Source: Cytophagaceae bacterium
GTDB taxonomy: Bacteria > Bacteroidota > Bacteroidia > Cytophagales > Cytophagaceae
Assembly (NCBI GenBank): GCA_025455005.1
Contig: JALONH010000022.1
Coordinates: 1-44,119, forward strand
Direction: 5' to 3'
DNA length: 44,119 nucleotides
In this document: positions 1 through 8,980 of the stretch, in pieces
How the letters are laid out: each line of letters opens with the position of its first letter
Numbering within the stretch: the first letter of the stretch is position 1
Translations under genes and position numbers: made by a program
Notes under the pieces: model-generated
The model's database searches: none
What the model was told of the DNA's origin: nothing
Seen by the model: the letters and a program-made list of their open reading frames with translations, nothing else

Positions 1-1
1 T

Positions 2-325
2 ACTTCGCAATTAGGTTGGCATGTGGTAAGGGTGCGGTTTGATTGTGGCTTTCTTAAAGACAGTGTGTATATCCAAGATATGCAATTAGAGATTCCCAAT
101 TTAGTAACACAAAATGGCGATGGTCAAAACGATGTATTCCAGATAAAGAAAACAGGAGAGGAAGCGGGTTGGATGGAAGTATACAACAATTGGGGAAGTT
201 TGATATTTACCAGTAAGGAATACCAAAACGACTGGCCAGAGGAAGACTTAGACGGCGGGTTGTATTATTATCATTACACCATCAACACGTGCAGTAGAAA
301 AGGCTGGGTTCAAGTGGTGAAGTGA
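2..325 (+). CDS. C-terminal fragment of gliding-motility/T9SS type B surface protein
   Basis: This is the end of a larger gene that begins before the window; the frame is open from base 2 and no start codon should be assigned. The visible ~107 residues match the gliding-motility-associated C-terminal domain (CHU_C / T9SS type B sorting domain): an N-D-G-x-N-D motif (NGDGQNDVF), then the typical VYNNWGSLIF strand and the GGLYYYHY strand. It ends in GWVQVVK. Proteins with this tail are exported by Sec and then moved across the outer membrane by the type IX system. The same closing motif (GWVQVVR) ends the gene at 25443-27494, so the two are probably paralogous in this domain. The function of the missing N-terminal part is unknown. 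Confidence 0.8.
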   Translation, partial: TSQLGWHVVRVRFDCGFLKDSVYIQDMQLEIPNLVTQNGDGQNDVFQIKKTGEEAGWMEVYNNWGSLIFTSKEYQNDWPEEDLDGGLYYYHYTINTCSRKGWVQVVK

Positions 326-353
326 TTTTTTCAATTCAGCACTTCCTTTTTTT
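319..353 (+). terminator. weak candidate terminator after the first gene
   Basis: A 6-bp inverted repeat (gaagtg at 319-324, cacttc at 340-345) is followed by a run of seven T at 347-353. The stem is short and overlaps the 3' end of the convergent gene at 331-675, so this is only a candidate. Confidence 0.3.
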
Positions 354-675
354 CTTGGTCACCGCCATAACGTACTTCTATAAAACTTAAATGGTATCGG
401 TCGGAGGTACTTTTTTCTTTTAATAATTGAATTACTTTAGATCGTATAGCATCATTATCATCCGAAGCATCGTAACCTTCTTTACTTCCATCTGGAATAA
501 GAGACATTGTATAATAATGATTTATAAGACTCTCATAAATAGGAGTTATTAATTTTTCGCCATGACTTGCTTCCATATGTATCTTGTACAAACCTGTAAT
601 GGTAGTTCGTAAATCTTGCATTACTTCAAGGTCGTTGCAGGTGATAATAAGGGCATGATGTTCTATGTTGCGCAT
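331..675 (-). CDS. hypothetical protein, 114 residues
   Basis: I do not recognise a family. The predicted protein is short, soluble and acidic to neutral, with no signal peptide or membrane segment. It begins MRNIEHHALIITCNDLEVM and ends in a charged tail (GGDQEKKEVLN). A candidate promoter -7 element lies 36 bases upstream on the same strand (711-718). It converges on the T9SS fragment at 2-325 and is divergent from the PII gene, so it is probably its own transcription unit. The reading frame and promoter support a real gene; function is unknown. Confidence 0.6.
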   Translation of the reverse strand: MRNIEHHALIITCNDLEVMQDLRTTITGLYKIHMEASHGEKLITPIYESLINHYYTMSLIPDGSKEGYDASDDNDAIRSKVIQLLKEKSTSDRYHLSFIEVRYGGDQEKKEVLN

Positions 676-710
676 GGGGTACTCCGTAATACTCGTATTC
701 GATAAGAGTA

Positions 711-718
711 CAAATATA
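711..718 (-). promoter_or_regulatory. candidate Bacteroidota -7 element (TATATTTG)
   Basis: On the minus strand the bases read TATATTTG, a perfect match to the Bacteroidota -7 consensus TAnnTTTG, 36 bases before the start codon of the 331-675 gene. I did not find a convincing -33 TTTG at the expected spacing. Confidence 0.35.
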
Positions 719-807
719 TACTTTTTTAACGAGTATGAATTTGTCTGGTACTATTCTAATGTTTAATAGACCTTAAAAATGTTTTTTTTAAATTCTATAG
801 AAAGTCT

Positions 808-839
808 TTTGTATCCTAGAAACAGCTTATGTATATTTT
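808..839 (+). promoter_or_regulatory. candidate promoter of the PII-amt pair
   Basis: TTTG at 808-811 is followed after 20 bases by TATATTTT at 832-839. This fits the Bacteroidota sigma-A pattern TTTG-N19-23-TAnnTTTG with one mismatch in the -7 box. It lies 30 bases before the PII start codon, leaving a short leader. Confidence 0.5.
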
Positions 840-869
840 CACTTGTCATAGAATTCACCACTGCACTAT

Positions 870-1190
870 ATGATGAGAGAAGTAACAGCTATCATTCGAG
901 CGTCTAAGTTCGACGATGTACAAGAGGCCTTGCATGCGATAGGTGTTGAATTTTTTATTTTTTATGATGTTAAGGGGGTTGCTTTCACGAAAGAGCAAAA
1001 GGGCTCCTACAGGGGCTCATCGATTCTGGATGCGAGTGCCATTTCCAGAAGAAAAATTGAAATTAACGTACCAGATGTTGATGTGGATGAAGTAGTAGCC
1101 ACTATCAAAAAAGCAGCTTATACCGGTGTAGCAGGGGATGGAAAAATATTTGTTAAAGATGTGTTGACACACACTCGTATCAGTATATAA
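870..1190 (+). CDS. glnK: PII family nitrogen regulatory protein
   Basis: This is a small trimeric signal protein that senses 2-oxoglutarate, ATP and ADP, and usually blocks the ammonium channel when nitrogen is plentiful. The 106-residue length and the layout fit the family. The N-terminal strand carries the EVTAIIRASKFDDV motif. The T-loop (about 35-56) contains Tyr47 in SYRGS, at the place of the uridylylated Tyr51 of E. coli GlnB. The C-loop reads YTGVAGDGKIFV (84-95), the nucleotide-binding signature. The T-loop middle is shorter on basic residues than E. coli GlnK. Two consecutive ATG codons (870 and 873) could start translation. It sits 77 bases before an ammonium transporter gene, the standard glnK-amtB arrangement, hence the symbol; glnB cannot be excluded from sequence alone. 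Confidence 0.92.
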   Translation: MMREVTAIIRASKFDDVQEALHAIGVEFFIFYDVKGVAFTKEQKGSYRGSSILDASAISRRKIEINVPDVDVDEVVATIKKAAYTGVAGDGKIFVKDVLTHTRISI

Positions 1191-1267
1191 GTTCCATTTC
1201 TTGTATTGTGCCACATACTCCTTGTGGCTAAACTATAGATGTATTTCTACTTCTAATTTATACTGTT

Positions 1268-2662
1268 ATGCCTGATTTATCGCAAGAGACCTTTGACTCC
1301 TTACTGTATGTGCGTGAACAAATGATACTGGATAGTATTGCGGTTGCACAAAATGCTTTGAAAGACTCCCTTCAAGCCACTCAAGAATTAATGATCAAAA
1401 CGCGAACGGATTTAGATAACTCTAATACTTCCATCGCGCAAACCACCTTTATGTCGAATAATACTTGGATGATGATTGCAACAGCATTCGTTTTTATTAT
1501 GCATTTGGGTTTTGCCACATTAGAATCCGGTTTGACTCAAGCCAAAAACACAACAAATATTTTATTCAAAAACTCCATCATCCCTGCTATTGGTATGATT
1601 ACGCATGCCTTAATAGGTTTTAGTCTTATGTATCCCGGCTTTACCTTTGGAACCTCTATGGATTTTATAGGTTGGAATGGGTTTGGGTTATTAGTTCCGG
1701 ATACTGCCGAAACCAGTGCGTATAATCCGGGTATGACGTATTGGACAGACTTTTTATTTCAAGCGATGTTTGCAGCTACAGCGGCTACCATTGTTTCCGG
1801 TGTGGTAGCTGAACGTATTAAGCTTTTACCCTTCCTTCTCTTTTGTATTGTCTTTACAGCATTTATTTATACCATCATTGGGAGTTGGAAATGGGGTGGC
1901 GGTTGGTTGAATACATTAGGTTTTAGAGATTTTGCCGGTTCTACATTGGTTCACTCTGTAGGTGGATGGGCAGCTTTGGCCGGTGTTTTACTTTTGGGTC
2001 CCAGACATGGTAAATATGATAAAGGTAGAATTAAACCCATCCAAGGACATAATATGACCTCTGCTGTCATCGGTACTTTTATGTTATGGTTAGGTTGGTT
2101 TGGTTTTAATGGGGGGTCTGTACTATCCGCAAATCCCGGAGATGTATCGCGTGTTTTAGTAACCACCTGCCTGTCCGCTTCCGGTGGTGCTATAGCAGCG
2201 GCTATCACTATTTTTATTGTAAATAAAAGCTTTGATTTAACTATGGTGTTGAATGGAATTTTGGGTGGCTTAGTTGGAATAACCGCTGGTGCGGATAAGA
2301 TGGGTGTTACGGATTCGATTCTTATTGGTTTAGTAAGTGGTGTTATCGTAGTGTTTGCTGTATTATTATTTGATCGAATAAAAGTAGACGACCCGGTAGG
2401 TGCGTTGTCGGTTCATTTGGTCTGTGGTATATGGGGTACGATGGCTGTAGGGATATTAGGTAAGGCAGCCGGGATGAATCAATTCCTTCTTCAATTGCTT
2501 GGCATAGGCGCTTGTGGTGCCGCAGCATTTATTCTTTCTTTTATTGTATTTGCTCTGTTGAAATATACTATTGGGATACGGGTTGATTTGGAAGATGAGA
2601 TTTATGGTCTCGATAACAAAGAACATTATATGGAAGCCTATCCAAATTTTATGACAAAATAA
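1268..2662 (+). CDS. amt: ammonium transporter (Amt/MEP family)
   Basis: This is an inner-membrane ammonium channel of 464 residues with about eleven membrane helices. Recognisable family elements are the GFATLESGLTQAKN segment (81-94), VSGVVAERIK (177-185), the DFAGSTLVHSVGGWAAL signature (221-237) with the first pore histidine His229, and VHLVCGIWGT (382-391) with the second pore histidine His383. The GFATLES form resembles the plant AMT1-like branch rather than the E. coli AmtB (FFYGG) branch. The first ~63 residues are a polar, helix-forming extension with no signal peptide, longer than usual before helix 1. It follows the PII gene on the same strand and is probably regulated by it through direct binding. 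Confidence 0.93.
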   Translation: MPDLSQETFDSLLYVREQMILDSIAVAQNALKDSLQATQELMIKTRTDLDNSNTSIAQTTFMSNNTWMMIATAFVFIMHLGFATLESGLTQAKNTTNILFKNSIIPAIGMITHALIGFSLMYPGFTFGTSMDFIGWNGFGLLVPDTAETSAYNPGMTYWTDFLFQAMFAATAATIVSGVVAERIKLLPFLLFCIVFTAFIYTIIGSWKWGGGWLNTLGFRDFAGSTLVHSVGGWAALAGVLLLGPRHGKYDKGRIKPIQGHNMTSAVIGTFMLWLGWFGFNGGSVLSANPGDVSRVLVTTCLSASGGAIAAAITIFIVNKSFDLTMVLNGILGGLVGITAGADKMGVTDSILIGLVSGVIVVFAVLLFDRIKVDDPVGALSVHLVCGIWGTMAVGILGKAAGMNQFLLQLLGIGACGAAAFILSFIVFALLKYTIGIRVDLEDEIYGLDNKEHYMEAYPNFMTK

Positions 2663-2670
2663 AAAAAGAA

Positions 2671-2704
2671 CATACCCTAGTGGAGAAAGAATCCCTAGGG
2701 TATG
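2671..2704. terminator. shared terminator between convergent amt and SulP genes
   Basis: A perfect 10-bp stem (cataccctag at 2671-2680, ctagggtatg at 2695-2704) has a 14-base loop. On the minus strand it is followed by a T-rich run (from bases 2670 to 2655), making it a good intrinsic terminator for the SulP gene. The right arm overlaps the SulP stop codon. On the plus strand the T run is weak (tattt). Confidence 0.75.
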
Positions 2705-4980
2705 TATTTCCCCGGTTGTTTTTTATAGCGGTGCTCAATTAAATAATCCATAAACAAAAAGGTAAAACCGGTTAATATATCTAAATGCTCCGGCTTTATC
2801 CGACGGGCTTTTGTATATATAAATAGAGTTTGTTGCCTACATTCAATTCTAAATCCTTTGTTACGTTCCAGTAGTTCTATAAGTGTAGGAGTGAAAAAGT
2901 TGCGCACGGCTGTTTCGTCTGGTCCTGTGAGGATATAATAGTAAGAGAAATTAGGATGGGATTCAAAATTGATGTCCTGCCAACCGGTTTCTTTAGTGAA
3001 AACATAATCCGATGTGAAGCTGTCCGGTTCTAAAGTAAAATCAGGTAGAGATAGCCCATCAATACGGAAATAGGCCGATGTCATTTTTATTTTTTGTATT
3101 CTGTGGTTCACATTCAATTCTACAATCGGGTCAGCAAACTCAAACGACAGCGTTCTATACATCCCTTTCATAGAATTTTCTAAGGCCACTATTTTCATTT
3201 GTTTGGATTGAAGAAACGACGCATATTTTTCTACATTACTTAACATGCGTTTTTCAAATATCCAAGATTTTTCCAATGCATACTGTTGAAGCGCTTCTTG
3301 CCTTGGTTTAAGTTGTAAGGTTACATCCATCACCCGTCTGGATGCTAAGGGATGCTGACTCAAGTTGAAATGATAATCTAAACCTTCAATACTTAAGCTG
3401 CCTCCTTGTTCTTCCAGTTTCTTTTGAACGTAATGTAATTGTTCTAAGAAGGTATGGTCGATGAGGGTAGAATTAGAAAAATTAATTTTTACTTGAGCCT
3501 GTTGGGGTAAGGTGCGAATAATTTTACTGAGAGAATAAAAATTAGAAAATATAGCAGCATCGGAAATGCTGATATTTAATTCATCCGGTGAATTAGATTG
3601 TGTCGTGAGGTTACACTTAAAAATACCTTTCCAGGAAATACCTAAATATAAATAAATGAGTAGCTCAATTACGATTCCACAAAGTAAACCAATGACCATA
3701 TTGGAAAAAAAACTAATGACGAGAGTACTTAAGAATACGACTAATTGTTCTGTTCCTATATTGTAGGTAGCAGATAGTTGTTTGGGGGAAATGAGTTTGT
3801 ATGCAAAAAAGATTAAAATTCCGGCGAGTGCAGCCATAGGAATTTTTTGAATGAAAGAATTACCCAACAAAAATAGAAGTAATAAGATTAAGGCATGGTA
3901 AAAGTTCGACCAGGACGATTTTGCACCATAATTAACATTAATGATACCTCTCTTAACATCAGAAGACATAGGAAGTCCGCCTATCAAGGATAGAAGTGTA
4001 TTGCCAATACCGATGGAAAGTAAATCTTTGTTTAATCTCGTTTTTCTTTTTTCGGGATCTGCCATTTCAATTGCTTTTGAACTGGTAATGGTTTCCAGTG
4101 TTCCGGCAAAGGCAATAATTAAAACATAACCTAAGCTGTTCCATTCAAAAAAATGACTAAAGTTAGGCGTTGTAATCCCATCCCATAGAGTGGAAGGTAA
4201 GTGCAACAAATACGTAGTTTGATTTTCTGCTTCTAATGTAGAGAGTTGAAGAAATTCCGATAGGACAACACCGACAACAATAACTACCAAAGGGGCCGGA
4301 ACAAAAGGTTTAACACTTACCGGAAGATAGGTACACAAAATCATGATTAATATAGATATGATGCCTATACAGGCGATGGCCGGAACACCCTCTGATAATG
4401 CTGCCGGAAGCCATAGAATCAATTCTAATGATTGTGTCGGTTTTAGTGTACTGCCCACTAAGCTATAGACTTGTTTTAAGGCTAACAATAAACCTAAACT
4501 TGCCATCATACCCAATATAGCGGAGGAGGGTAAGGAATCGCCTAGTACACCAAAGCGCAAAAACGCAAAGAAAATTTGTAATATACCGGCACCGAATATA
4601 CAAGCTAAAACGAACGTAACAGGAGATCCTGAAAACATAGGTTGTGCATAATATTGCATGGCTGAAAATAATATTACATACAATCCGCTGGATGTGCCTT
4701 TGATATCTATATGTGTTCCGGAGATAAACGTAATGATGAATCCACTAATTAGAGCTGTGTAAATTCCGGAAATAGGAGGGAACCCGCTCGCTGTTGCGAT
4801 ACCTATACTTAATGGTAGTGTAATTAACGCTACAATGAACCCCGATAAAAGATCATGGGTGTAGAATTTTTGTAAACTATGGAAAGAAGCCGAAGGATTT
4901 AAGATGGATCCTAAGGGTTTATACGCACTGGGTTCAATTGTGAGTTCCGTCTCGTAAAATCGTTCTTCGTTGTTTCTCAT
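2695..4980 (-). CDS. SulP family anion transporter with STAS domain and extra C-terminal domain
   Basis: This is an inner-membrane transporter of the SulP (SLC26) family, which carries sulfate, bicarbonate or other anions; the substrate cannot be read from the sequence. Residues ~40-450 hold the multi-helix core, with the family pattern GFIVALITLPLSIGIATASG near the start and GLPMSSDVKRG at ~335-345. A STAS-type domain follows at ~466-556 (LIDHTFLEQLHYV region). Most SulP proteins end there (about 500-570 residues). This one continues for ~190 residues (565-750) as a soluble domain with motifs such as LPDFTLEP and YYILTGPDETAVRNFF; I do not know a function for it. The gene converges on amt and ends in the shared terminator. 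It is separated by 272 AT-rich bases from the HAD gene upstream, so it probably has its own promoter. Confidence 0.85.
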   Translation of the reverse strand: MRNNEERFYETELTIEPSAYKPLGSILNPSASFHSLQKFYTHDLLSGFIVALITLPLSIGIATASGFPPISGIYTALISGFIITFISGTHIDIKGTSSGLYVILFSAMQYYAQPMFSGSPVTFVLACIFGAGILQIFFAFLRFGVLGDSLPSSAILGMMASLGLLLALKQVYSLVGSTLKPTQSLELILWLPAALSEGVPAIACIGIISILIMILCTYLPVSVKPFVPAPLVVIVVGVVLSEFLQLSTLEAENQTTYLLHLPSTLWDGITTPNFSHFFEWNSLGYVLIIAFAGTLETITSSKAIEMADPEKRKTRLNKDLLSIGIGNTLLSLIGGLPMSSDVKRGIINVNYGAKSSWSNFYHALILLLLFLLGNSFIQKIPMAALAGILIFFAYKLISPKQLSATYNIGTEQLVVFLSTLVISFFSNMVIGLLCGIVIELLIYLYLGISWKGIFKCNLTTQSNSPDELNISISDAAIFSNFYSLSKIIRTLPQQAQVKINFSNSTLIDHTFLEQLHYVQKKLEEQGGSLSIEGLDYHFNLSQHPLASRRVMDVTLQLKPRQEALQQYALEKSWIFEKRMLSNVEKYASFLQSKQMKIVALENSMKGMYRTLSFEFADPIVELNVNHRIQKIKMTSAYFRIDGLSLPDFTLEPDSFTSDYVFTKETGWQDINFESHPNFSYYYILTGPDETAVRNFFTPTLIELLERNKGFRIECRQQTLFIYTKARRIKPEHLDILTGFTFLFMDYLIEHRYKKQPGKYIP

Positions 4981-5252
4981 AGGTTGTATATCAATGTCTT
5001 TAAATAAAACCTGACTGGTTTTAGTTCATTAATAGAGGATCTGTATCTAAACTCCATTCGGGTTTAAATGCAAAACCTATTCGGTTTGACCCTATTAACT
5101 AAACGACATTTTTGTAGTACATAGAAATATAAAAAATGATTTTTAAGTACTTTTTTAATTTAAAAAAAAAGGATGGCAAATAAGATGTTCGGCTGGAATA
5201 TATTTTATCCAACTGATTTTTCTGTCATTAATTAAATAAGAAATTGAATTAT

Positions 5253-6056
5253 TTAAAGCAAGTACTTCTCGACTACTTCGGCAACACCATCATCGTTATT
5301 GCTTCGTACTATAACATCCGCAAAAGATCGAAGTTCGGGTGTCACATTATCTACCCATACGCCAAGACCAGCATATTGTATCATGGATAAGTCATTTGCA
5401 GCATTCCCTACGGCTATGATGTCTTCTTTGGAAATTTGAAGTCGACGTGCCAAAATATCTAAACTGGCAGCTTTGTCTATTCCTTGTTGGGTGACCTCTA
5501 AAAAGAAGGGCTTTGATGTGGCGATACTTTTATTTGGTAAGGCTTCTTTTAATTTTTCTTCTACTTCTTTTAAATAGTTTGGCTCCTCCAATAGTATACA
5601 TTTAATGCAAGGTTGGGTCACTGCGGATTTAAAATTATTTACTTGTTGAAACGGCATGCCGGTAATTTTTTTCTCTACACCGATATAGGTGCTATCCTTT
5701 TCCGCTATGATATGACCATTGAGGTAGGTAATAATATCGACTTGAAATATTTTGCTGTAATCGTAAAGTTCATGAATATCTTCCATCGATAAGGATTGAG
5801 AAAACCAATCGTTTTCTGTCGCCACCTCCGTTATGACAGCACCGTTAAAGGATAGGATATGAGATCCATACACATCCAATCGCAATTCGCGTGCATAGTC
5901 TATCATAGCGGGGGTAGGTCTTCCACTGGCTAATACCACATGTATGCCTTTGTCTTGAGCAGCCCACAAGGCTTCTTTATTTTTAACGGATATGGTGTGG
6001 CGATCGTTTAAAAGGGTGTCGTCCATATCTAAGACGAGAATTTTGTAGGAGGACAT
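5253..6056 (-). CDS. Cof-type HAD-IIB family phosphatase
   Basis: This is a cytoplasmic haloacid-dehalogenase phosphatase of 267 residues, likely acting on sugar phosphates or a nucleotide cofactor; the exact substrate is unknown. Motif I is DMDDTLL (10-16) with nucleophile Asp10 and acid/base Asp12. Motif II is ASGRP (Ser44). The conserved lysine is Lys195 in QGIDKAASL. Motif IV is VGNAANDLSMI (217-226). Most Cof proteins have GD at the start of motif IV, and here it is GN, while the later Asn-Asp pair is kept. The cap domain between motifs II and III fits the C2B type. Its start codon overlaps the end of the upstream transglutaminase-like gene by one base, so the two form an operon. Confidence 0.88.
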   Translation of the reverse strand: MSSYKILVLDMDDTLLNDRHTISVKNKEALWAAQDKGIHVVLASGRPTPAMIDYARELRLDVYGSHILSFNGAVITEVATENDWFSQSLSMEDIHELYDYSKIFQVDIITYLNGHIIAEKDSTYIGVEKKITGMPFQQVNNFKSAVTQPCIKCILLEEPNYLKEVEEKLKEALPNKSIATSKPFFLEVTQQGIDKAASLDILARRLQISKEDIIAVGNAANDLSMIQYAGLGVWVDNVTPELRSFADVIVRSNNDDGVAEVVEKYLL

Positions 6057-7057
6057 TAGCGTAAAGTATAATGAAGTAACGTGTAATACTTACCGGATGG
6101 GTGAAGAACACATAAGGTAATTTTTTTAGCAAGCGATTTAAATTCGATGGTGAAAGTATGTTGAACAGGTTCTATATAGGTCCATTTACCCTCTTCGATA
6201 ATTGCCATACGTGTAATGTCTTCACTATAAAGGGTGAAACGATACGTTTGATTTTTATTTAATGTAGCGGTGTAAGGGACATCTTTACCTTCATATTCCG
6301 TGTTCGTGTTCAACACATCGACTACTTGTAAGGACTTATTATTCATGAGCTCTTTCAATATTGTACTATTGGAATGGAAGAGCATAAAAAAAGAAGATTC
6401 TAATTTGGGTAAAGCATCAAATTCTTTTTTTTGAAGAACAGGTGTGTTGTATTGGTATATGGATTCTAATGGGAAATGAGTAAAAATAAATTCGTTGGCC
6501 GGTGTATCGAACCAAAACGTTTGCAATCGGGACGTGCTTTTTGCTTTTCCATTCACATTCGAGGCATACGAACTCCCCCAAGTAACATCACATAAAAGAG
6601 TATCTGTGGAAAGGTATACTATATTCCAATCGTGGTTAACCTTTGGATTGGCAGGTGAATAGGAATATCCTTTGGCAAATCCTCTTACAGTAAGGCATTG
6701 TATATTGGCCAGTGTACAAAAATACGTAAAAAGATTACTGTATCCGGCACATACTCCTTTACGGGCTTTAAATACCGAGAGGGCTTCTTGACTAGGGTAC
6801 ACTTGTGAATTAAATGCTCTATCGTCGTAAACTAAGTGCAAAGCGGTCCATACATATAGTGCGGCTACTAAGGAATAGTCACTGGTAAAATGTTGTCTAA
6901 AATAGGCTACTATTTCTTCCGGTTTACGTTCAGCTTCTTTGGGAGTATTTTTTACGAGTACTACTATACTATCCAATTGTTGTTTTTTAATGAAAACGGC
7001 TTGCGCCCATAGAGTATAGGAGAGGAAGAAGAGGACGTACGTTAAAAAGATTTTCAT
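6056..7057 (-). CDS. secreted transglutaminase-like domain protein
   Basis: This is a 333-residue exported protein with a signal peptide (MKIFLTYVLFFLSYTLWAQ). It carries a transglutaminase/protease-like core of the type often found in Bacteroidota. The catalytic triad is visible as Cys103 in RKGVCAGYSNLF, His142 in VNHDWNIV and Asp157 in CDVTWG. The C-terminal ~130 residues are beta-rich and not recognised. These proteins may act as peptidases or crosslinkers of the envelope, but no substrate can be inferred. It overlaps the HAD gene by one base. A strong terminator separates it from htpG upstream, so it must have a promoter in the short gap or depend on readthrough. Confidence 0.82.
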   Translation of the reverse strand: MKIFLTYVLFFLSYTLWAQAVFIKKQQLDSIVVLVKNTPKEAERKPEEIVAYFRQHFTSDYSLVAALYVWTALHLVYDDRAFNSQVYPSQEALSVFKARKGVCAGYSNLFTYFCTLANIQCLTVRGFAKGYSYSPANPKVNHDWNIVYLSTDTLLCDVTWGSSYASNVNGKAKSTSRLQTFWFDTPANEFIFTHFPLESIYQYNTPVLQKKEFDALPKLESSFFMLFHSNSTILKELMNNKSLQVVDVLNTNTEYEGKDVPYTATLNKNQTYRFTLYSEDITRMAIIEEGKWTYIEPVQHTFTIEFKSLAKKITLCVLHPSGKYYTLLHYTLR

Positions 7058-7072
7058 AGGACTAAGGTAAAT

Positions 7073-7102
7073 AAAAAGTCCCGAATTTCTTCGGGACTTT
7101 TT
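7073..7102 (-). terminator. intrinsic terminator after htpG
   Basis: A perfect 13-bp inverted repeat (left arm 7073-7085, right arm 7090-7102) has a 4-base loop. On the minus strand the GC-rich core (gtcccgaa) is flanked by an A run before and a T run after. It begins 2 bases downstream of the htpG stop codon. Confidence 0.88.
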
Positions 7103-7104
7103 AT

Positions 7105-8913
7105 TTAGGCTTTTGTAATACTCTGTTCGATAAAGCGACTGAGGTCACTCCCTTTTAGCATACCTTGCGATAGTAAGGCTATATCGTACAAATATCGACC
7201 TTTAGCTTTTGCTTGTTCAGCCGCAGCTTGACTTAATTCAGCAATAATAGGGTGATTGGCATTCACAATCACTTCATACATATCTCCAAATCCTCCAAAC
7301 ATAGATTGTCCGCTTACTGCCGACATATCTTTCATACGACGCAAGAATTCGGGTAAAACAATAGATACCGGTAAATCATCGGAACCTAATTGTTCTACTT
7401 TTACTTGTTGTTTTTCATCGTTCACAATAGACTTGAAGATCTCTACGACGGAGGTTTCTTGATCTTTGGTTAATAAATTTGCTTTGGGCTCTTCTTTTTC
7501 AATTAACTTATCTAAAGATTCTGAATCCACTCGCTTGAATCGAAGTTTTTCGTGTTTACCTTCTATCTGTCCTATAAAGTGAGGATCTAATACAGTATCC
7601 ATCAGCAGTACGTCGTAGGAACGTTGTGCCGCCTTTTGGATGAATAAATCTTGAGCAGAGGCATTGTTGGTATACAGCACTACCACATTTTCATCTTTAT
7701 CGGTTTGTAGTGTTTTTATCTTTTCTTGATATTCAGGTAACGTATAATAGGTACCTTGAGTAGACTTATATAAACAATACTGTTGTGCTTTGTCGTAAAA
7801 CTTTTCATCACTGATCATTCCATACTTCACAAACAATCCGATTTCATCCCACTTCGCTTCAAAACCGCTTCGGTCTTGAGTAAACAACTCATTTAATTTA
7901 TCTGCTACTTTTTTAGTGATATGGTTATTGATTTTTTTAACATTACCATCGGCTTGTAAGAAGCTGCGGGATACATTCAATGGAATGTCCGGTGAGTCAA
8001 TCACTCCATGTAATAACATTAAAAACTCCGGAACAACATCTTTTACTTCATCCGTAATAAATACTTGTCGGGAATACAATTGAATTTTGTTGCGTTGGAA
8101 TTCAAACTCTTTCTTAAGTTTTGGGAAATATAAAATCCCCGTTAAGTTAAACGGATAATCTACATTCAGATGTATCCAAAACAACGGGTCTTCCGCCATA
8201 GGATAGATTTCCTTATAGAAGCTAAGGTAGTCTTCATTAGTTAATTCAGATGGCTGACGTGTCCATAAAGGTTGTGGGTTATTGATAACCGAACCTTCAA
8301 ATTCAATTTCTACCGGTAAGAACTTACAGTATTTGGTGAGTATGGATTTTAAACGATAGCTGTCTAAAAATTCTTCTGAGTCTTCTGCTACATGAAGGAT
8401 GATATCAGAACCTCTATCGGTACGATTTCCTTCAGTAATTTCAAACTCTGTAGAACCATCACAAATCCAACGCGCCGGCGCCGCATTGGCTTGATAGGAT
8501 AAAGTTTGGATTTCCACTTGAGAGGCTACCATGAAGGCTGAGTAAAAGCCTAAACCAAAATGCCCAATTATCTGCTGTGTATCGGTTTTGTCTTTGTACT
8601 TTTCAATAAATTCGGTAGCACCGGAAAAAGCGATTTGATTAATGTATTTTTTTATCTCCTCCGCTGTCATCCCTAACCCACGGTCACTTACAGTGATGGT
8701 TTTTTTCTCTTTGTCAAAGGATACCACAATTTTGGTTTCCCCTACATCTCCATTAAATTCTCCTAATTGCCCTAAGCGTCGTAGTTTTTGTGTCGCATCT
8801 ATGGCATTCGAAACTAATTCGCGTAAAAAGATTTCATGATCGGAATACAGAAATTTCTTAATAATCGGAAAGATGTTCTCCGTATGAATGGATATGTTTC
8901 CCTTCTCTTGCAT
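7105..8913 (-). CDS. htpG: molecular chaperone HtpG (Hsp90)
   Basis: This is the cytoplasmic ATP-dependent chaperone that helps fold and remodel client proteins. The 602-residue length fits bacterial HtpG, especially the shorter Bacteroidota form. The N-terminal ATPase domain shows the GHKL motifs: ELVSNAIDATQKL (32-44, catalytic Glu32 and Mg-binding Asn36), DRGLGM (77-82, Asp77) and GHFGLGFYSAFMV (117-129). The middle domain contains the LNVSRSFLQ segment with the conserved arginine. The C-terminal dimerisation region is present. It is transcribed divergently from the GH9 cellulase gene and ends in a strong terminator. A CTGACA direct repeat in the promoter region (8981-8995) could be a regulatory site. 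Confidence 0.97.
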   Translation of the reverse strand: MQEKGNISIHTENIFPIIKKFLYSDHEIFLRELVSNAIDATQKLRRLGQLGEFNGDVGETKIVVSFDKEKKTITVSDRGLGMTAEEIKKYINQIAFSGATEFIEKYKDKTDTQQIIGHFGLGFYSAFMVASQVEIQTLSYQANAAPARWICDGSTEFEITEGNRTDRGSDIILHVAEDSEEFLDSYRLKSILTKYCKFLPVEIEFEGSVINNPQPLWTRQPSELTNEDYLSFYKEIYPMAEDPLFWIHLNVDYPFNLTGILYFPKLKKEFEFQRNKIQLYSRQVFITDEVKDVVPEFLMLLHGVIDSPDIPLNVSRSFLQADGNVKKINNHITKKVADKLNELFTQDRSGFEAKWDEIGLFVKYGMISDEKFYDKAQQYCLYKSTQGTYYTLPEYQEKIKTLQTDKDENVVVLYTNNASAQDLFIQKAAQRSYDVLLMDTVLDPHFIGQIEGKHEKLRFKRVDSESLDKLIEKEEPKANLLTKDQETSVVEIFKSIVNDEKQQVKVEQLGSDDLPVSIVLPEFLRRMKDMSAVSGQSMFGGFGDMYEVIVNANHPIIAELSQAAAEQAKAKGRYLYDIALLSQGMLKGSDLSRFIEQSITKA

Positions 8914-8980
8914 AATAGTTGTGTTTTTTATTGTTTGAACGACATATTCCTTTTCAATTTCTATTCCACTGTCTATTGTA

